A stretch of DNA of 64,000 nucleotides from Methylophaga thalassica MP (lineage in GTDB: Bacteria; Pseudomonadota; Gammaproteobacteria; Nitrosococcales; Methylophagaceae): the NCBI RefSeq assembly GCF_000214595.1, contig NZ_AFIG01000002.1, positions 105,876 to 169,875 on the forward strand, in the 5' to 3' direction. The notes below the pieces were generated by a model. The model was not told where the DNA came from. It did not search any database and saw only the letters and a program-made list of their open reading frames with translations. The stretch's first letter is position 1, and every line of letters starts with the position of its first letter. Shown piece after piece: positions 25,838-34,959 of the stretch. Position numbers and translations under genes: made by a program.

Positions 25838-27676
25838 ATGAACCAATCAACTTTGGTTAAATCACTCCCCATTGTTGCAAAGGCACTGGGGCGTAACATG
25901 GGTGTAAAAGTGGAACTGGATGCAAGTCATGCCTGGACAGATGGTAATGTTATTTATTTACCTTCTCTGCCTTTGCAAGATCCTGGAGTTGAAACACTAG
26001 GTCTTGGCTATATCATCCATGAAGCAGGTCATATACGTTACAGTGATTTCAGTATTGATTACGCAGAGTTCTCTCCTATTGTGAGAAAGCTAATTGGAAT
26101 CATGGAAGATATCAGAATGGAGAAATGCATAATCCGGGATTATCCGGGGGCATACAAAAAGCTTTCGAACTTAGTTCGAAAGCTTGTTCAGGATGATTTC
26201 TTCCAAACTGTTACTACTGATAGTTCACCTGCTGCAACATTATGCGGTTATGTGTTACACAAAGGGCGTTCGAAAATGCTTGGTCAAACAGCTTTAAATG
26301 ACCATGCAAAGAACTCTCAAGCTTTTCTCGAAAGTGTAATGACACCACTATCTATGACGCGGATTAATAGTGTTATGGCTAGATTGTCAGCTGCAAAGAA
26401 TGAAGGTGATGTCGTTAAGTTGGCTCAAGAGATTGCCCAAATTCTTGAAGAGGAAAGTAATCGCACCACACCACCTCAAAACAGTGATCAAAGTCAGCAG
26501 AAACAAGCCGGCAATGATTCACAAGATCAAGACATACAAACTGATGATAGCCAATCAACCGGTGAGTCAGAAGAAGGTCTAGATCAAGGGGACGATGATA
26601 CACATGACGATCATGGTGATACACCATCAAGTCAAAGTGACGAATCAGATGACTTTTTATCAGGTTTAAGCACATCGTCCAACGACGACATATCAGACGA
26701 TAACGGTGACGCCAGTAATGGTTATTCATCCAGTTCTGTTGGAGAAATGTCACAAGAAGAGTTTGATACGGCCTTGCAGTTCATGAAAGACATTCTGGCA
26801 ACAACAGAGAGTGACTCAAGTGACTTGCCAGGTGATATTAGTGATGCATTTGAACACCTCGTTGAAAATGAGATTAAAGAGGCGGCAAACCAGCGTGGTA
26901 ACTATGCTGTTAGTTTGGCTCCAACTCAGATTGCAAATCTAACATCACCGGGCGACCACCAACAGGCACTTGATGAAGCACAAGCAGCTACTGCTGCATT
27001 GCGTTCCAGACTGGTCCAATTGGTTCAAGCCCAAACTAAAGTGAAGCGAAAGACTTCACGGAATGGGCGTAGGCTGAATGATCGAAAGTTGCATCGAATA
27101 AAAGCAGGTAATTTATCGGTGTTTAAATCGACAAGTCGAAAGAAAGCAGTTAATACAACAGTGCAAGTACTACTCGACAAGTCTTACTCAATGGAAGATG
27201 ACATGTCTATTGCTGCATACGTTACATTGTCACTGACGGCTGCGATGAAGAAAATACCACATTTGTCAGTAGGATCAGCAATGTTTCCAGGTTATCTGGA
27301 TAGCTCTGTAACCGTCTTAACAAGACAAAATCAGACTATGGACCAAACTGCGGGTTATTACCCATTGGTTCAAGCAGAAGGAAGTACTCCATTACTTCCT
27401 GCACTGATCTGGTCTGGAGATAACCTCTTTGCCCAAAAAGAAGAACGAAAAATACTTTTTGTGGTAACTGATGGTGTTCCAGATGATATGCAAGACTGTA
27501 TCGAGTTAGTTTACAACTTGAGACAGGGTGGTATTGAGGTGTATGGCATTGGCATCAATGTAGATAGAAAAATGATGTCACTGTTATTTGGTAAAGAGCA
27601 TGTCTCTATAGAACATGTGGGAGAGCTTGCGGAAGCGACATTCTCACTACTAGAAAAGACAGTACTCGCTGCCTAA
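25838..27676 (+). CDS. vWA protein with N-terminal HExxH metallopeptidase-like domain
   Basis: Protein of 612 residues in three parts. The N-terminal part has HEAGH (61-65) and a downstream EDIRME (90-95), the usual layout of a zinc-peptidase-like fold. Residues about 205-310 are a low-complexity Asp/Ser/Gln linker. The C-terminal part is a von Willebrand A domain with the metal site DKSYS (VQVLLDKSYSMEDD) and VVTDGVPDD. This is the CobT-like partner of the MoxR ATPase at 21392. Together they could form a motor that remodels a nucleoprotein complex during transfer or defence, which is inference. A terminator follows at 27713. Confidence 0.85.
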   Translation: MNQSTLVKSLPIVAKALGRNMGVKVELDASHAWTDGNVIYLPSLPLQDPGVETLGLGYIIHEAGHIRYSDFSIDYAEFSPIVRKLIGIMEDIRMEKCIIRDYPGAYKKLSNLVRKLVQDDFFQTVTTDSSPAATLCGYVLHKGRSKMLGQTALNDHAKNSQAFLESVMTPLSMTRINSVMARLSAAKNEGDVVKLAQEIAQILEEESNRTTPPQNSDQSQQKQAGNDSQDQDIQTDDSQSTGESEEGLDQGDDDTHDDHGDTPSSQSDESDDFLSGLSTSSNDDISDDNGDASNGYSSSSVGEMSQEEFDTALQFMKDILATTESDSSDLPGDISDAFEHLVENEIKEAANQRGNYAVSLAPTQIANLTSPGDHQQALDEAQAATAALRSRLVQLVQAQTKVKRKTSRNGRRLNDRKLHRIKAGNLSVFKSTSRKKAVNTTVQVLLDKSYSMEDDMSIAAYVTLSLTAAMKKIPHLSVGSAMFPGYLDSSVTVLTRQNQTMDQTAGYYPLVQAEGSTPLLPALIWSGDNLFAQKEERKILFVVTDGVPDDMQDCIELVYNLRQGGIEVYGIGINVDRKMMSLLFGKEHVSIEHVGELAEATFSLLEKTVLAA

Positions 27677-27712
27677 CTAGATATTGCCTTTAAGCTATAC
27701 CTATCAATCATT

Positions 27713-27737
27713 AAGCCCCTTTTTGGGGCTTTTTTTT
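27713..27737 (+). terminator. Rho-independent terminator
   Basis: AAGCCCC (27713-27719), TTTTT loop, GGGGCTT (27725-27731), then a T-run to 27737. It ends the vWA operon. The second transfer operator begins at the next base, the same arrangement as at 23230. Confidence 0.92.
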
Positions 27738-27766
27738 ATAACCAGCTCAGACCAATATCCGGTTAT
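27738..27766. promoter_or_regulatory. Transfer operator site 2
   Basis: 29-bp inverted repeat ATAACCAG-N13-CCGGTTAT with the shared centre CTCAGACCAATAT. It lies directly after a terminator and in front of the 12-kb operon that carries the Cas4-like pair and the type IVb pilus genes. Confidence 0.85.
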
Positions 27767-27805
27767 TCGTTGAGGCTAGGCATTAAACCTTTTTTAATGC
27801 GAGCC

Positions 27806-28231
27806 ATGAAGAAAAACACTAAAGGATTTATTTCAGCAACCAAGATTGCTCAGCGTAGCTTCTGTGAAAAGCAGCTTGTGCTTGATCAGCAATATGGTCG
27901 TCATGAAACAGATGTTCAAAGACAACGTCGAGAAAGAGGTGAAGAAGAACATCTTAGACATCATCTCGAAGCACAGCGATATGGTTCGAGACGAGATAGC
28001 CGCTGTTTCATTGCAACTGAGCTCTATGGACCATTAGCTAAAGAGACGGAGCAGCTAAGGCAGTTTCGAGACAGCTTTCTCATAAACCGAATTTGGGGAC
28101 ACCTTTTTATTAGTGCCTACTATGAGCTGTCACCAAGCATTGTTCGTTTAATTCAGGCTTACCCTTTTGTCAGATCATTAATAAAGCCTTTCATCAATTG
28201 GATTGTAAAAAAGGTGAGTAGAAATGGCTGA
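27806..28231 (+). CDS. Cas4-like N-terminal motif protein with CFI-box C-terminus
   Basis: Protein of 141 residues (ATG at 27806; ATG at 27797 and TTG at 27770 are also possible, and no clear ribosome site is seen). Residues 8-50 look like the start of a Cas4/RecB-type nuclease: a cysteine at C20 and the motif R41-x3-G45-x3-H49. The catalytic D and D-x-K motifs are missing. Residues 66 onward carry the CFI-box pattern (CFIATELYGPLAKETEQLRQFRDSFL) with hydrophobic helices after it. The missing motifs are found in the next gene, which overlaps it by eight bases. Confidence 0.6.
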   Translation: MKKNTKGFISATKIAQRSFCEKQLVLDQQYGRHETDVQRQRRERGEEEHLRHHLEAQRYGSRRDSRCFIATELYGPLAKETEQLRQFRDSFLINRIWGHLFISAYYELSPSIVRLIQAYPFVRSLIKPFINWIVKKVSRNG

Positions 28232-28790
28232 AGCATTTTATGGGGTAATAGTCGTTTTATTAATTCTTTCTCTGTATGGGATTGATGCTAGAAGACGTGA
28301 AAAACGCCGTAGATTTATTCTCAAAGAGAATATGCCAAGAGAATTATCTCAGGCTCGTCTTATTCACTCAGAACACTACATAAGCACACTTTTGCCCCGG
28401 AAAATGCACGGCACTCTTGATCAGCTCTATAGAGTGATTTCAGGACAACACGTTCTTGTAGATAGTAAAACCCGAGCTAAACACCGTGTTTATTTTAAAG
28501 ATATTGTTCAGGTTTCCACTTACAAGGTGATTCTATCCCGTAACGGTATGAATATCGCTGATTATGCTTATTTCAGGGTAGTAACGCCTGACGGTGTCGA
28601 GTACATCAAACAAAACCTGCTTTCCGAGCACGACGTCATCAATGAGTTCGACAGAACTGATGCACTCATAAAAGGGAAAGCATCACCATCTAACGCCAAA
28701 CACAAATCAATGTGCATTAGCTGCCCCCAACAAATTAATTGTGACGACTGGCAGTTTTCAAGCCGCCAAATATCTAAGGAGACACAATGA
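28224..28790 (+). CDS. Membrane-anchored PD-(D/E)XK nuclease, Cas4-like core
   Basis: Protein of 188 residues. One N-terminal membrane helix (FYGVIVVLLILSLYGI) and a basic stop-transfer (RRREKRRR) are followed by GTLD (D66), VLVDSKTR (D80, K82) and QVSTY (Q96, Y100), the core motifs of Cas4-type nucleases. The end has C164-x2-C167-x5-C173, three of the four Fe-S cysteines. The first cysteine and the GxxxH motif of a normal Cas4 are absent here but present in the preceding gene. AAGGTGAG lies before the ATG. The stop overlaps the first pilus gene, so it is in the pilus operon. Confidence 0.65.
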   Translation: MAEAFYGVIVVLLILSLYGIDARRREKRRRFILKENMPRELSQARLIHSEHYISTLLPRKMHGTLDQLYRVISGQHVLVDSKTRAKHRVYFKDIVQVSTYKVILSRNGMNIADYAYFRVVTPDGVEYIKQNLLSEHDVINEFDRTDALIKGKASPSNAKHKSMCISCPQQINCDDWQFSSRQISKETQ

Positions 28791-29350
28791 AAGCCCAGAT
28801 GCTTTTAATACCACTACTAATCTCAGCTGCGTCACCGATCCACGCAGATATTCTTACACCTACTGAGAATAGTGCCTCTTATGCAGATAAAAGACTGAGG
28901 TATACAGCCAAGCTTGAGAAAACGGCACAGAATGAAAAGCTAAAAGAGAATCAACCTCAGGAGCTAAAGACTGCCAACTCTAAAGAACGTTTCTTGGTAC
29001 CCAAGATGCCAAGTACAAGAAATGGTGATGTTCCTTCAGTATCACCTGAAAATGCTACAAAAGTTAAGCAGATTAGTGATCTCCCTTTACGTGAGCTTAA
29101 CGAATCGTTGCAAATATCATTTAGGGACAAAAATCTTCCTTCTAGTATCCGCTCACTAACTCCACCAGGTTGGGTAGTAGATCTTCAAATAGACAAAAGC
29201 CTTTATGAAACCAAAGTGAGCTTTAGTGGTGAAACTACATACCAGCAAGCATTAAAAGACATCTTGGAACCACAAGGCCTCACTTTCTTGGCTTACCGAA
29301 ACATGAAGCCTAAACCACTTATTGTTGTTACCCATGGAGGCAAGAAATGA
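28787..29350 (+). CDS. TcpQ/PilL-C-like pilus periplasmic protein
   Basis: Protein of 187 residues with a signal peptide (LLIPLLISAASPIHA), a charged linker and a C-terminal domain (residues 105-183: LPLRELNESLQISF...GWVVDLQIDKSLY...TTYQQALKDILEPQGLTF). This pattern is that of TcpQ and the C-terminal part of PilL in type IVb pili, which help place the secretin. Its ends overlap both neighbours by four bases. The N-terminal PilL-like lipoprotein part is found separately at 55435. Confidence 0.75.
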   Translation: MKAQMLLIPLLISAASPIHADILTPTENSASYADKRLRYTAKLEKTAQNEKLKENQPQELKTANSKERFLVPKMPSTRNGDVPSVSPENATKVKQISDLPLRELNESLQISFRDKNLPSSIRSLTPPGWVVDLQIDKSLYETKVSFSGETTYQQALKDILEPQGLTFLAYRNMKPKPLIVVTHGGKK

Positions 29351-30981
29351 AGAAGTCCATTATCGCTCTACTACTTGTTAGCTTAAGTGGTTGTGCTATG
29401 CCTCCAGAAAAGGAAGTCCGTACCTCAAGAGCCAACCCTGTCCCATCCACAGTTGAAAGCGCCCCACGCACAAGTAATTTCGTGAGCATAACTACCTCAA
29501 AGAAACAACTGATGGATGAACGAGTCACCATCAATAACCCTAAGATTTCGGTTATAGATGCTTTAACTTCGCCAAGCTCTCTTTCTCGGGCAAATGTCAT
29601 TGCAAGAGATGCTGGTGTCAATTTAGCAATGAAGATTGGCGTGAAAACGCAAAACGCAAAAATTGAGGATTATATATCTCAGGTTGAAGGAACCACTGAC
29701 TACTTTATTGAGCTTCAGGAGACTGGTAGTGATGTGACGCTATATGTTTCTTCTGTCATGACAAAATCATGGGATTTAGCAGCACTATCCGATATGCCGA
29801 CTGTAGAGACAAAATCAGGTTTCTCGGCAACTGGTCAACCCAGTAATAATTCAGGAAATGCAGGTCAAATGGCAGATTTCACTTCTAATGAGGCAAGTGG
29901 GACTCAGCTAACCACAACTCGTTCAGATGAGTCATGGCAATCTCTAATTGATGATGCAAAAAGAATAATTGGCCTAGAAATAAACGAAAACTCAGACTCT
30001 TCAAATTCTCAGAATGAGAAGACATTAATTCCAGAACTTGGAGAAGGTGATGATCCTATTGCCATGCTTAATGAGCTTGGCAATCGTCTTGATGATGAAA
30101 TGAATCCTTATTTCATTGAGCCATGGGTTGTTGGAAACAAACGTATTGGCAAAATTACAGCTTTCGGCAAGCCAAGCCAGATTCACAGACTTGATGAATA
30201 TTTGAGCAGGTTGTCAACTCAAAGCCAGCGTCAGATCTACATGGAAGGTGCCATTCTTGATGTCAAAACCACTAATGGTCATGGCTATGGTATTGATTGG
30301 AGTGCTGTATATGCCAATGATGATAAAACGCTTTCACTGAGTGGAAGTGCCTCACAAGCTTTATCCATAGTGGATGGAGGAACCTGGTCATTTGCTGCTT
30401 CAATTCCATTTGGAGATGTAACGTTAAACTCAGTTATCAATTCTCTTCGTGAACAAGGTTCAGTATCAGTTCAAAGCCAACCAAGATTAACTATTACTAA
30501 TGGCTATACAGCCTACCTAGGAAGTACTCAAGAGTTTAGTTTTGTATCAAATGTTGAGTTCTTACCCCTTAGTACAGGTAACAGTTCTAATGCCGCTTCT
30601 GATACGGCTATTACTACCCAGCTATCACGTGTAAATGTGGGTATAAAAATCGCTGTTACACCGAAGTTACTAGATAATGGAAAAATTCTTGTCAACATTG
30701 TTCCATTTCTAAGCACCATTGCTGGTACCACACCAATTAAGTCGGCTGGTGAGATATATGAAACTCCAAATATAGCTCTCCAAGAAATGGCCACACAAGT
30801 CATCACAGAGAGTGGCAGCCCGATCTATTTAGGCGGTCTTGTAGTAAATAGAATGCTGCAGAACGCTAAGAATCTACCTATTAAGAACAAAGCGCTTTCA
30901 AAAGCACTCGGTAGCGCCTCATTCGAAGAGGAAAATACTGAACTTGTCATTGTTGTGACTCCAAGGGAAGTGGGCGCATGA
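29347..30981 (+). CDS. pilN: Type IVb pilus secretin PilN
   Basis: Outer-membrane lipoprotein of 544 residues with a lipobox (LLVSLSGC, cysteine 16). N-terminal domains with secretin-type beta-alpha-beta folds precede the pore domain, recognised by SVNSLREQGSVSVQSQPRLTITNG-type sequence and the end GSPIYLGGLVVNRMLQNAKNLPIKNKALSKALGS. It forms the pore through which the thin pilus leaves the cell. The order PilN, PilO, PilP, PilQ, PilR and pilins follows R64 and PAPI-1. Confidence 0.9.
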   Translation: MKKSIIALLLVSLSGCAMPPEKEVRTSRANPVPSTVESAPRTSNFVSITTSKKQLMDERVTINNPKISVIDALTSPSSLSRANVIARDAGVNLAMKIGVKTQNAKIEDYISQVEGTTDYFIELQETGSDVTLYVSSVMTKSWDLAALSDMPTVETKSGFSATGQPSNNSGNAGQMADFTSNEASGTQLTTTRSDESWQSLIDDAKRIIGLEINENSDSSNSQNEKTLIPELGEGDDPIAMLNELGNRLDDEMNPYFIEPWVVGNKRIGKITAFGKPSQIHRLDEYLSRLSTQSQRQIYMEGAILDVKTTNGHGYGIDWSAVYANDDKTLSLSGSASQALSIVDGGTWSFAASIPFGDVTLNSVINSLREQGSVSVQSQPRLTITNGYTAYLGSTQEFSFVSNVEFLPLSTGNSSNAASDTAITTQLSRVNVGIKIAVTPKLLDNGKILVNIVPFLSTIAGTTPIKSAGEIYETPNIALQEMATQVITESGSPIYLGGLVVNRMLQNAKNLPIKNKALSKALGSASFEEENTELVIVVTPREVGA

Positions 30982-31865
30982 TTGCAGCAAATATTCGTCT
31001 CTCCATTGAAGGCAAAGAAGTTGTTTTAATTCGTGATGTTATTGGTAAGGCACCCTCTGAAAAATACACTCGACAGGATGAAGGTTCTCTGCATATTTGG
31101 TATGAAGAGACAGTTCTAACTGAAACTCGGGAGGCAAATCCTGATGCCAAAGTATATGGTCTATGGCAGACATTAATTGCTTCAGGCGTTATTGATTTAG
31201 ACCAAAAACTCCAAGTCCTTTATACAAACGACAGTAAAGATATCGGTTATTACCTTTACATCAATAGCGGTGTAATGCAATCAGGTTCCATTTTCAATAG
31301 TGAACTCCAGTCGTTACCTAGTTCTGCTTTGACGGAAGAATTTAGTCTCGATGACGCAATCATTCTGAACTCTGATGAAAGCACTCTCAAGCTACCTGCT
31401 GAACAGCTCAAAACTCAAAAAGAGATAGTTAAACAATCTCTAGCCAAGAAAAAAAGCAATCAACAGAGATCTACCATGACTGTAGTCTTGATTATTGCTT
31501 GTGGGTTGGCCATGGATACGTTCCTCGATATTCAGCATGAAAAACAAGCTCAGTTGTTTTCTGCTTTAGAAAACAAATTGACTGTGACTCAAGATGAACT
31601 CGCATCTCTGGCAAAGAGAAAACGCTACAACATACCCTCACAAAAAGAAACGCTTACTAAGCTCTACAACGTTACCGACTCTCTACATGATGAAGCCTTA
31701 TCAGCAAGTTTCAGCTTGAAATCAAATGAAATTGTAAAAGTATTTGTTAAGAACACGAATGTTAATGCTGCTCGAATATCAATGCTGGCAAGTGGTGATA
31801 TTCAAACAGTTCGCGTTTCTCCAGAGCAGTCGGTTATAACCTGGGTGAACAAAAATGAAAATTAA
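30978..31865 (+). CDS. pilO: Type IVb pilus protein PilO (PilO2-like)
   Basis: Protein of 295 residues with an N-terminal cytoplasmic domain of about 160 residues, one membrane helix (TMTVVLIIACGLAMDTFL) and a periplasmic coiled coil plus small domain. This matches the PilO2-type assembly protein, which couples the inner-membrane platform to the secretin. Overlaps pilN by four bases and the next gene by 11. Confidence 0.75.
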   Translation: MIAANIRLSIEGKEVVLIRDVIGKAPSEKYTRQDEGSLHIWYEETVLTETREANPDAKVYGLWQTLIASGVIDLDQKLQVLYTNDSKDIGYYLYINSGVMQSGSIFNSELQSLPSSALTEEFSLDDAIILNSDESTLKLPAEQLKTQKEIVKQSLAKKKSNQQRSTMTVVLIIACGLAMDTFLDIQHEKQAQLFSALENKLTVTQDELASLAKRKRYNIPSQKETLTKLYNVTDSLHDEALSASFSLKSNEIVKVFVKNTNVNAARISMLASGDIQTVRVSPEQSVITWVNKNEN

Positions 31866-32331
31866 AGCCTTACTCAAAAGACTAAACCAGTACAGCAGTC
31901 TCGTCCTTTTACTTATTGTGACCAGCATAGGTACATGTTGGTATGTCTTAAGTAATGAAGCTGAACGGATTGATCCTGATTTCAAAAAAACCAAAGCACT
32001 CATAAGTATGTATGAGACTGAAATCGAGGAAATGTCAGTCCAGCAAGACCTTCCGAAGCTAGATTCAATCTGGTTCAACATTCAGTCAATCGCCAGCCAA
32101 TACAACGTCAAGGTTTCTTCGATTGAAAAAATCGAAGATGCAAAGTTTTCCGAGGGGGATATTCCATGCGGTCAGGCTTGGTTCGGCTCTTTACAGGGAA
32201 CCAGCAAGAACGTAGCTGCAGCTGCTTTGGAAATCCAGAATGAATTACCAGTTATGTACGGTCAAGCCGTGATTGATAACAAGGTAATGGGACTTAGTTT
32301 CGCCGCAATGGGAATCATAGACTTTAATTAA
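31855..32331 (+). CDS. Pilus operon inner-membrane protein
   Basis: Protein of 158 residues with a short cytoplasmic start, one membrane helix (SLVLLLIVTSIGTCWYVL), a coiled-coil segment and a small periplasmic domain. This is the topology of PilO/GspM-type platform proteins in other type IV pili. It has no clear counterpart in R64 that I can name. Position between pilO and pilP suggests a partner in the alignment complex. Confidence 0.6.
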   Translation: MKIKALLKRLNQYSSLVLLLIVTSIGTCWYVLSNEAERIDPDFKKTKALISMYETEIEEMSVQQDLPKLDSIWFNIQSIASQYNVKVSSIEKIEDAKFSEGDIPCGQAWFGSLQGTSKNVAAAALEIQNELPVMYGQAVIDNKVMGLSFAAMGIIDFN

Positions 32332-32340
32332 GAGGTAAAG

Positions 32341-32856
32341 ATGAAGAAGACATACATATTGGCAATGCTCCCTATTTTAATGGCTCTAATCCAACATCCA
32401 GCTTTAGCGGAGGGTTCCATTTCATTGACACCAGAGCAGATCAGTCATGAAAAAGCCTTAAAAGAATTGAGAAGGCAAAAAGAAATCATTAAGGAGAATC
32501 ACGACAGGGCCTTACTCCTAGCTGAGTGTAGAGACTTAGGGATTGATTGTAGCTCTGGAACGACTTTAGAAATCATGGAACCTGTAGAAAAGTCTCAGCC
32601 AAAAAATACTGAGTTTAATGATGTTCAAGATATTCAGGGCCTTATATCAACGCCAGTTATGAATGGCTCAGATACTCCTGTGCTTGAAGCCATTCAAAAC
32701 CAAAGTGCTCAACTTAAATATAACGGAAAAAGTGAATGGGCAATGGTAGGTAACAAGGTTGGTCAATGGCAAGTCGTTCACATCGATGCATCAAAAGTAC
32801 GACTCAAAAATCTACGTAACCCAAACACAATTAAAACTCTTTTATTACGGTGGTAA
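32341..32856 (+). CDS. pilP: Type IV pilus protein PilP
   Basis: Periplasmic protein of 171 residues with a signal peptide (LAMLPILMALIQHPALA), a helical charged segment and a C-terminal beta domain ending KVGQWQVVHIDASKVRLKNLRNPNTIKTLLLRW, typical of PilP. It links inner-membrane platform proteins to the secretin. AGAGGT lies before the ATG. The stop overlaps the longest frame of the next gene. Confidence 0.75.
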   Translation: MKKTYILAMLPILMALIQHPALAEGSISLTPEQISHEKALKELRRQKEIIKENHDRALLLAECRDLGIDCSSGTTLEIMEPVEKSQPKNTEFNDVQDIQGLISTPVMNGSDTPVLEAIQNQSAQLKYNGKSEWAMVGNKVGQWQVVHIDASKVRLKNLRNPNTIKTLLLRW

Positions 32857-32861
32857 TTGAA

Positions 32862-34505
32862 ATGCTAATGACTAATACAGAAGTTTTATTCCAGAAAATA
32901 GTAAAAATCCTGATTGAAATCGAGGCTACTACAGAATTACATGCTAAACATTGGCAAGCACCTGAAAATGAATCGATGATTTTCGAGACGTTAGTATCTG
33001 AAAGCGTTTCAACCGCTGATATTGCTAAAGCCTTTTCAATACATAAAAACCAGAAACTATATTCAGAGTCTGAGCATGGCGAATTCATTATTTCTGGAAA
33101 TGGTTGGGGTATTGCCAATGACATTCTGTTCATAGCAAACCCATTTAGCCCCGAATTGGAAGAACTGCTTGATAGTCGAGGCAGAGGCGTTTATCACTTC
33201 GAGGGAATTGGAATTCTGGAAGGGAGTATCTTCGATACATCACCAAAGAACTCAAATGAAAATGACCTAGATAAAAACATAAACAAAATGATTGAAATGG
33301 CTCTACATAAAGGAGCCAGCGATATTCATATATCTCCCAGGACCAACAATCACATATCAATTCAATTTAGGGTCGACGGTGTAAAGACTGTCTACAAGCA
33401 TGATATTGCAATGGATGATTATGGCTCATTTTCAAATCGAATACTTGCAAAAGCATCAACAGTAGGCGGTAGCCCTACAACGCCATTAGATCTAAAGTTT
33501 CGTCATGAATGGAACGGGCGATCGATAGAAGTACGTCTTGCAGCGTCACCGGTCATTCAAGGTGGAGAAGCACATTACTTTTTTGTGCTACGACTATTAA
33601 ATCCAACCGGTCAATTAAGAAGCCTGGAGGAGATCGGATTTCCAGATATTGAGGTGCAAACCTTAAATCATCTTTGTCGGTCACCGAAAGGTTTGATAAT
33701 CATTACCGGTCCTACAGGCTCAGGTAAATCGACAACCCTATATGCCATGCTTAAACGTATCCAGGAATTAAGGCCTGGCGATTCCCTACAAACGATTGAA
33801 GATCCAGTAGAGATTGAGCTTCAAGGAGTTGAACAGTCACAAATCAACTCTTCCTCAGGAATGACATTTGCCAGTGCCCTACGTTCGAAACTTCGTCAAG
33901 ATCCAGACGTTATCCTTGTCGGTGAGCTTCGTGATTTAGAAACCACCAAACTGGCTATCGAAGCTTCAATGACCGGACACTTGGTATTAACAACCTTGCA
34001 CACGAACAGTGCTGTCCAGGCAATTCCCCGACTTATCAACCTTGGAGTCGACCCAACTACACTTGCAGATAGTCTCTTAGCGATATCAGCTCAAAGAATG
34101 GTAAGAAATGTATGTCCTCACTGCAGTACTAAGGAGCCATTTGGAGCTAACACAGAAGTTTCGGCTAAGTACGGTTCTTTGAGACATGCACCAATGCAAA
34201 GTGAAAAAATTAGCATTGCCAATACTAAAGGTTGCCAACATTGTGATTCCGGCTATTCGGGTAGAAGTGTTGTATCGGAGTTAATGATAGTCGACCCATG
34301 GACACAACAAGAGATTATTAAGAATAGTCCTGCTCATGAAATCGAAAAAACACATAGAAACAATCAATACATGACTATGTGGGACAACGGAATTTCTCTC
34401 GTAAAAGAAAATAAAACGACCATCCAGGAGCTCGAATCACGTCTCTCAACCCTCGCTGCATACGGTCAACATTTCACTTATGGTCGAGAAACAAACTTAC
34501 TTTAA
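32862..34505 (+). CDS. pilQ: Type IVb pilus assembly ATPase PilQ
   Basis: GspE/PilB-family ATPase of about 547 residues. Walker A ITGPTGSGKSTT, the Asp box region QTIEDPVEI, Walker B DPDVILVGELRD and the His box LTTLHTNSA are all present. A C-terminal CPHC...CQHC pair suggests the zinc site of such ATPases. It powers pilus extension. I place the start at the ATG at 32862; the earlier GTG at 32850 overlaps pilP and has no good ribosome site. Confidence 0.9.
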   Translation: MLMTNTEVLFQKIVKILIEIEATTELHAKHWQAPENESMIFETLVSESVSTADIAKAFSIHKNQKLYSESEHGEFIISGNGWGIANDILFIANPFSPELEELLDSRGRGVYHFEGIGILEGSIFDTSPKNSNENDLDKNINKMIEMALHKGASDIHISPRTNNHISIQFRVDGVKTVYKHDIAMDDYGSFSNRILAKASTVGGSPTTPLDLKFRHEWNGRSIEVRLAASPVIQGGEAHYFFVLRLLNPTGQLRSLEEIGFPDIEVQTLNHLCRSPKGLIIITGPTGSGKSTTLYAMLKRIQELRPGDSLQTIEDPVEIELQGVEQSQINSSSGMTFASALRSKLRQDPDVILVGELRDLETTKLAIEASMTGHLVLTTLHTNSAVQAIPRLINLGVDPTTLADSLLAISAQRMVRNVCPHCSTKEPFGANTEVSAKYGSLRHAPMQSEKISIANTKGCQHCDSGYSGRSVVSELMIVDPWTQQEIIKNSPAHEIEKTHRNNQYMTMWDNGISLVKENKTTIQELESRLSTLAAYGQHFTYGRETNLL

Positions 34506-34518
34506 TCTGGAGAAAAAA

Positions 34519-34959
34519 ATGAGTAATTATCAAAGAACGAAAAGCCAAACTGGTTTCACACTAGTTGAGCTGATGATCGTAGTTGCTGTACTTGGTATTT
34601 TAGCCTCTTTAGGGCTGAAAGGTTACCAATCATGGATTAGAACAACGAATGTAGATGTAGCAAGTTATTTCGTTGAACGTGATTTTTTCTCTGCTGCATC
34701 TCAATGTTACAGAATGAATCGTTCATATTCTCAATGTAACAAGAATGAACTGGTCACTTTTGGACTTGATGACAAAACACCCTGGGATCTAGATTGGACG
34801 GTGAGTATTTCTGGAAATACCTTTACCTTAAATCTACCTACATCAGATTCAGTATCTGCAGAGATGCTAGCTAAACGCTTAAACTCAAGCGATGTGGATC
34901 ATATCAGCAATGCCACAAACTCATCTTCTGCAGTAACAATTTCTCTGGCAATGCCGTAA
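34519..34959 (+). CDS. pilS: Type IV prepilin (major pilin candidate, PilS-like)
   Basis: Protein of 146 residues with a short leader MSNYQRTKSQTG, then FTLVELMIVVAVLGILASLGLKGY, a class-III prepilin signal. Two cysteines near residues 59 and 67 are close together rather than forming the usual long C-terminal loop. The ATG at 34519 with GGAG upstream is a better start than 34480. Being the first pilin after PilQ, it is the best candidate for the main subunit. It needs a prepilin peptidase, not found in this window. Confidence 0.75.
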   Translation: MSNYQRTKSQTGFTLVELMIVVAVLGILASLGLKGYQSWIRTTNVDVASYFVERDFFSAASQCYRMNRSYSQCNKNELVTFGLDDKTPWDLDWTVSISGNTFTLNLPTSDSVSAEMLAKRLNSSDVDHISNATNSSSAVTISLAMP

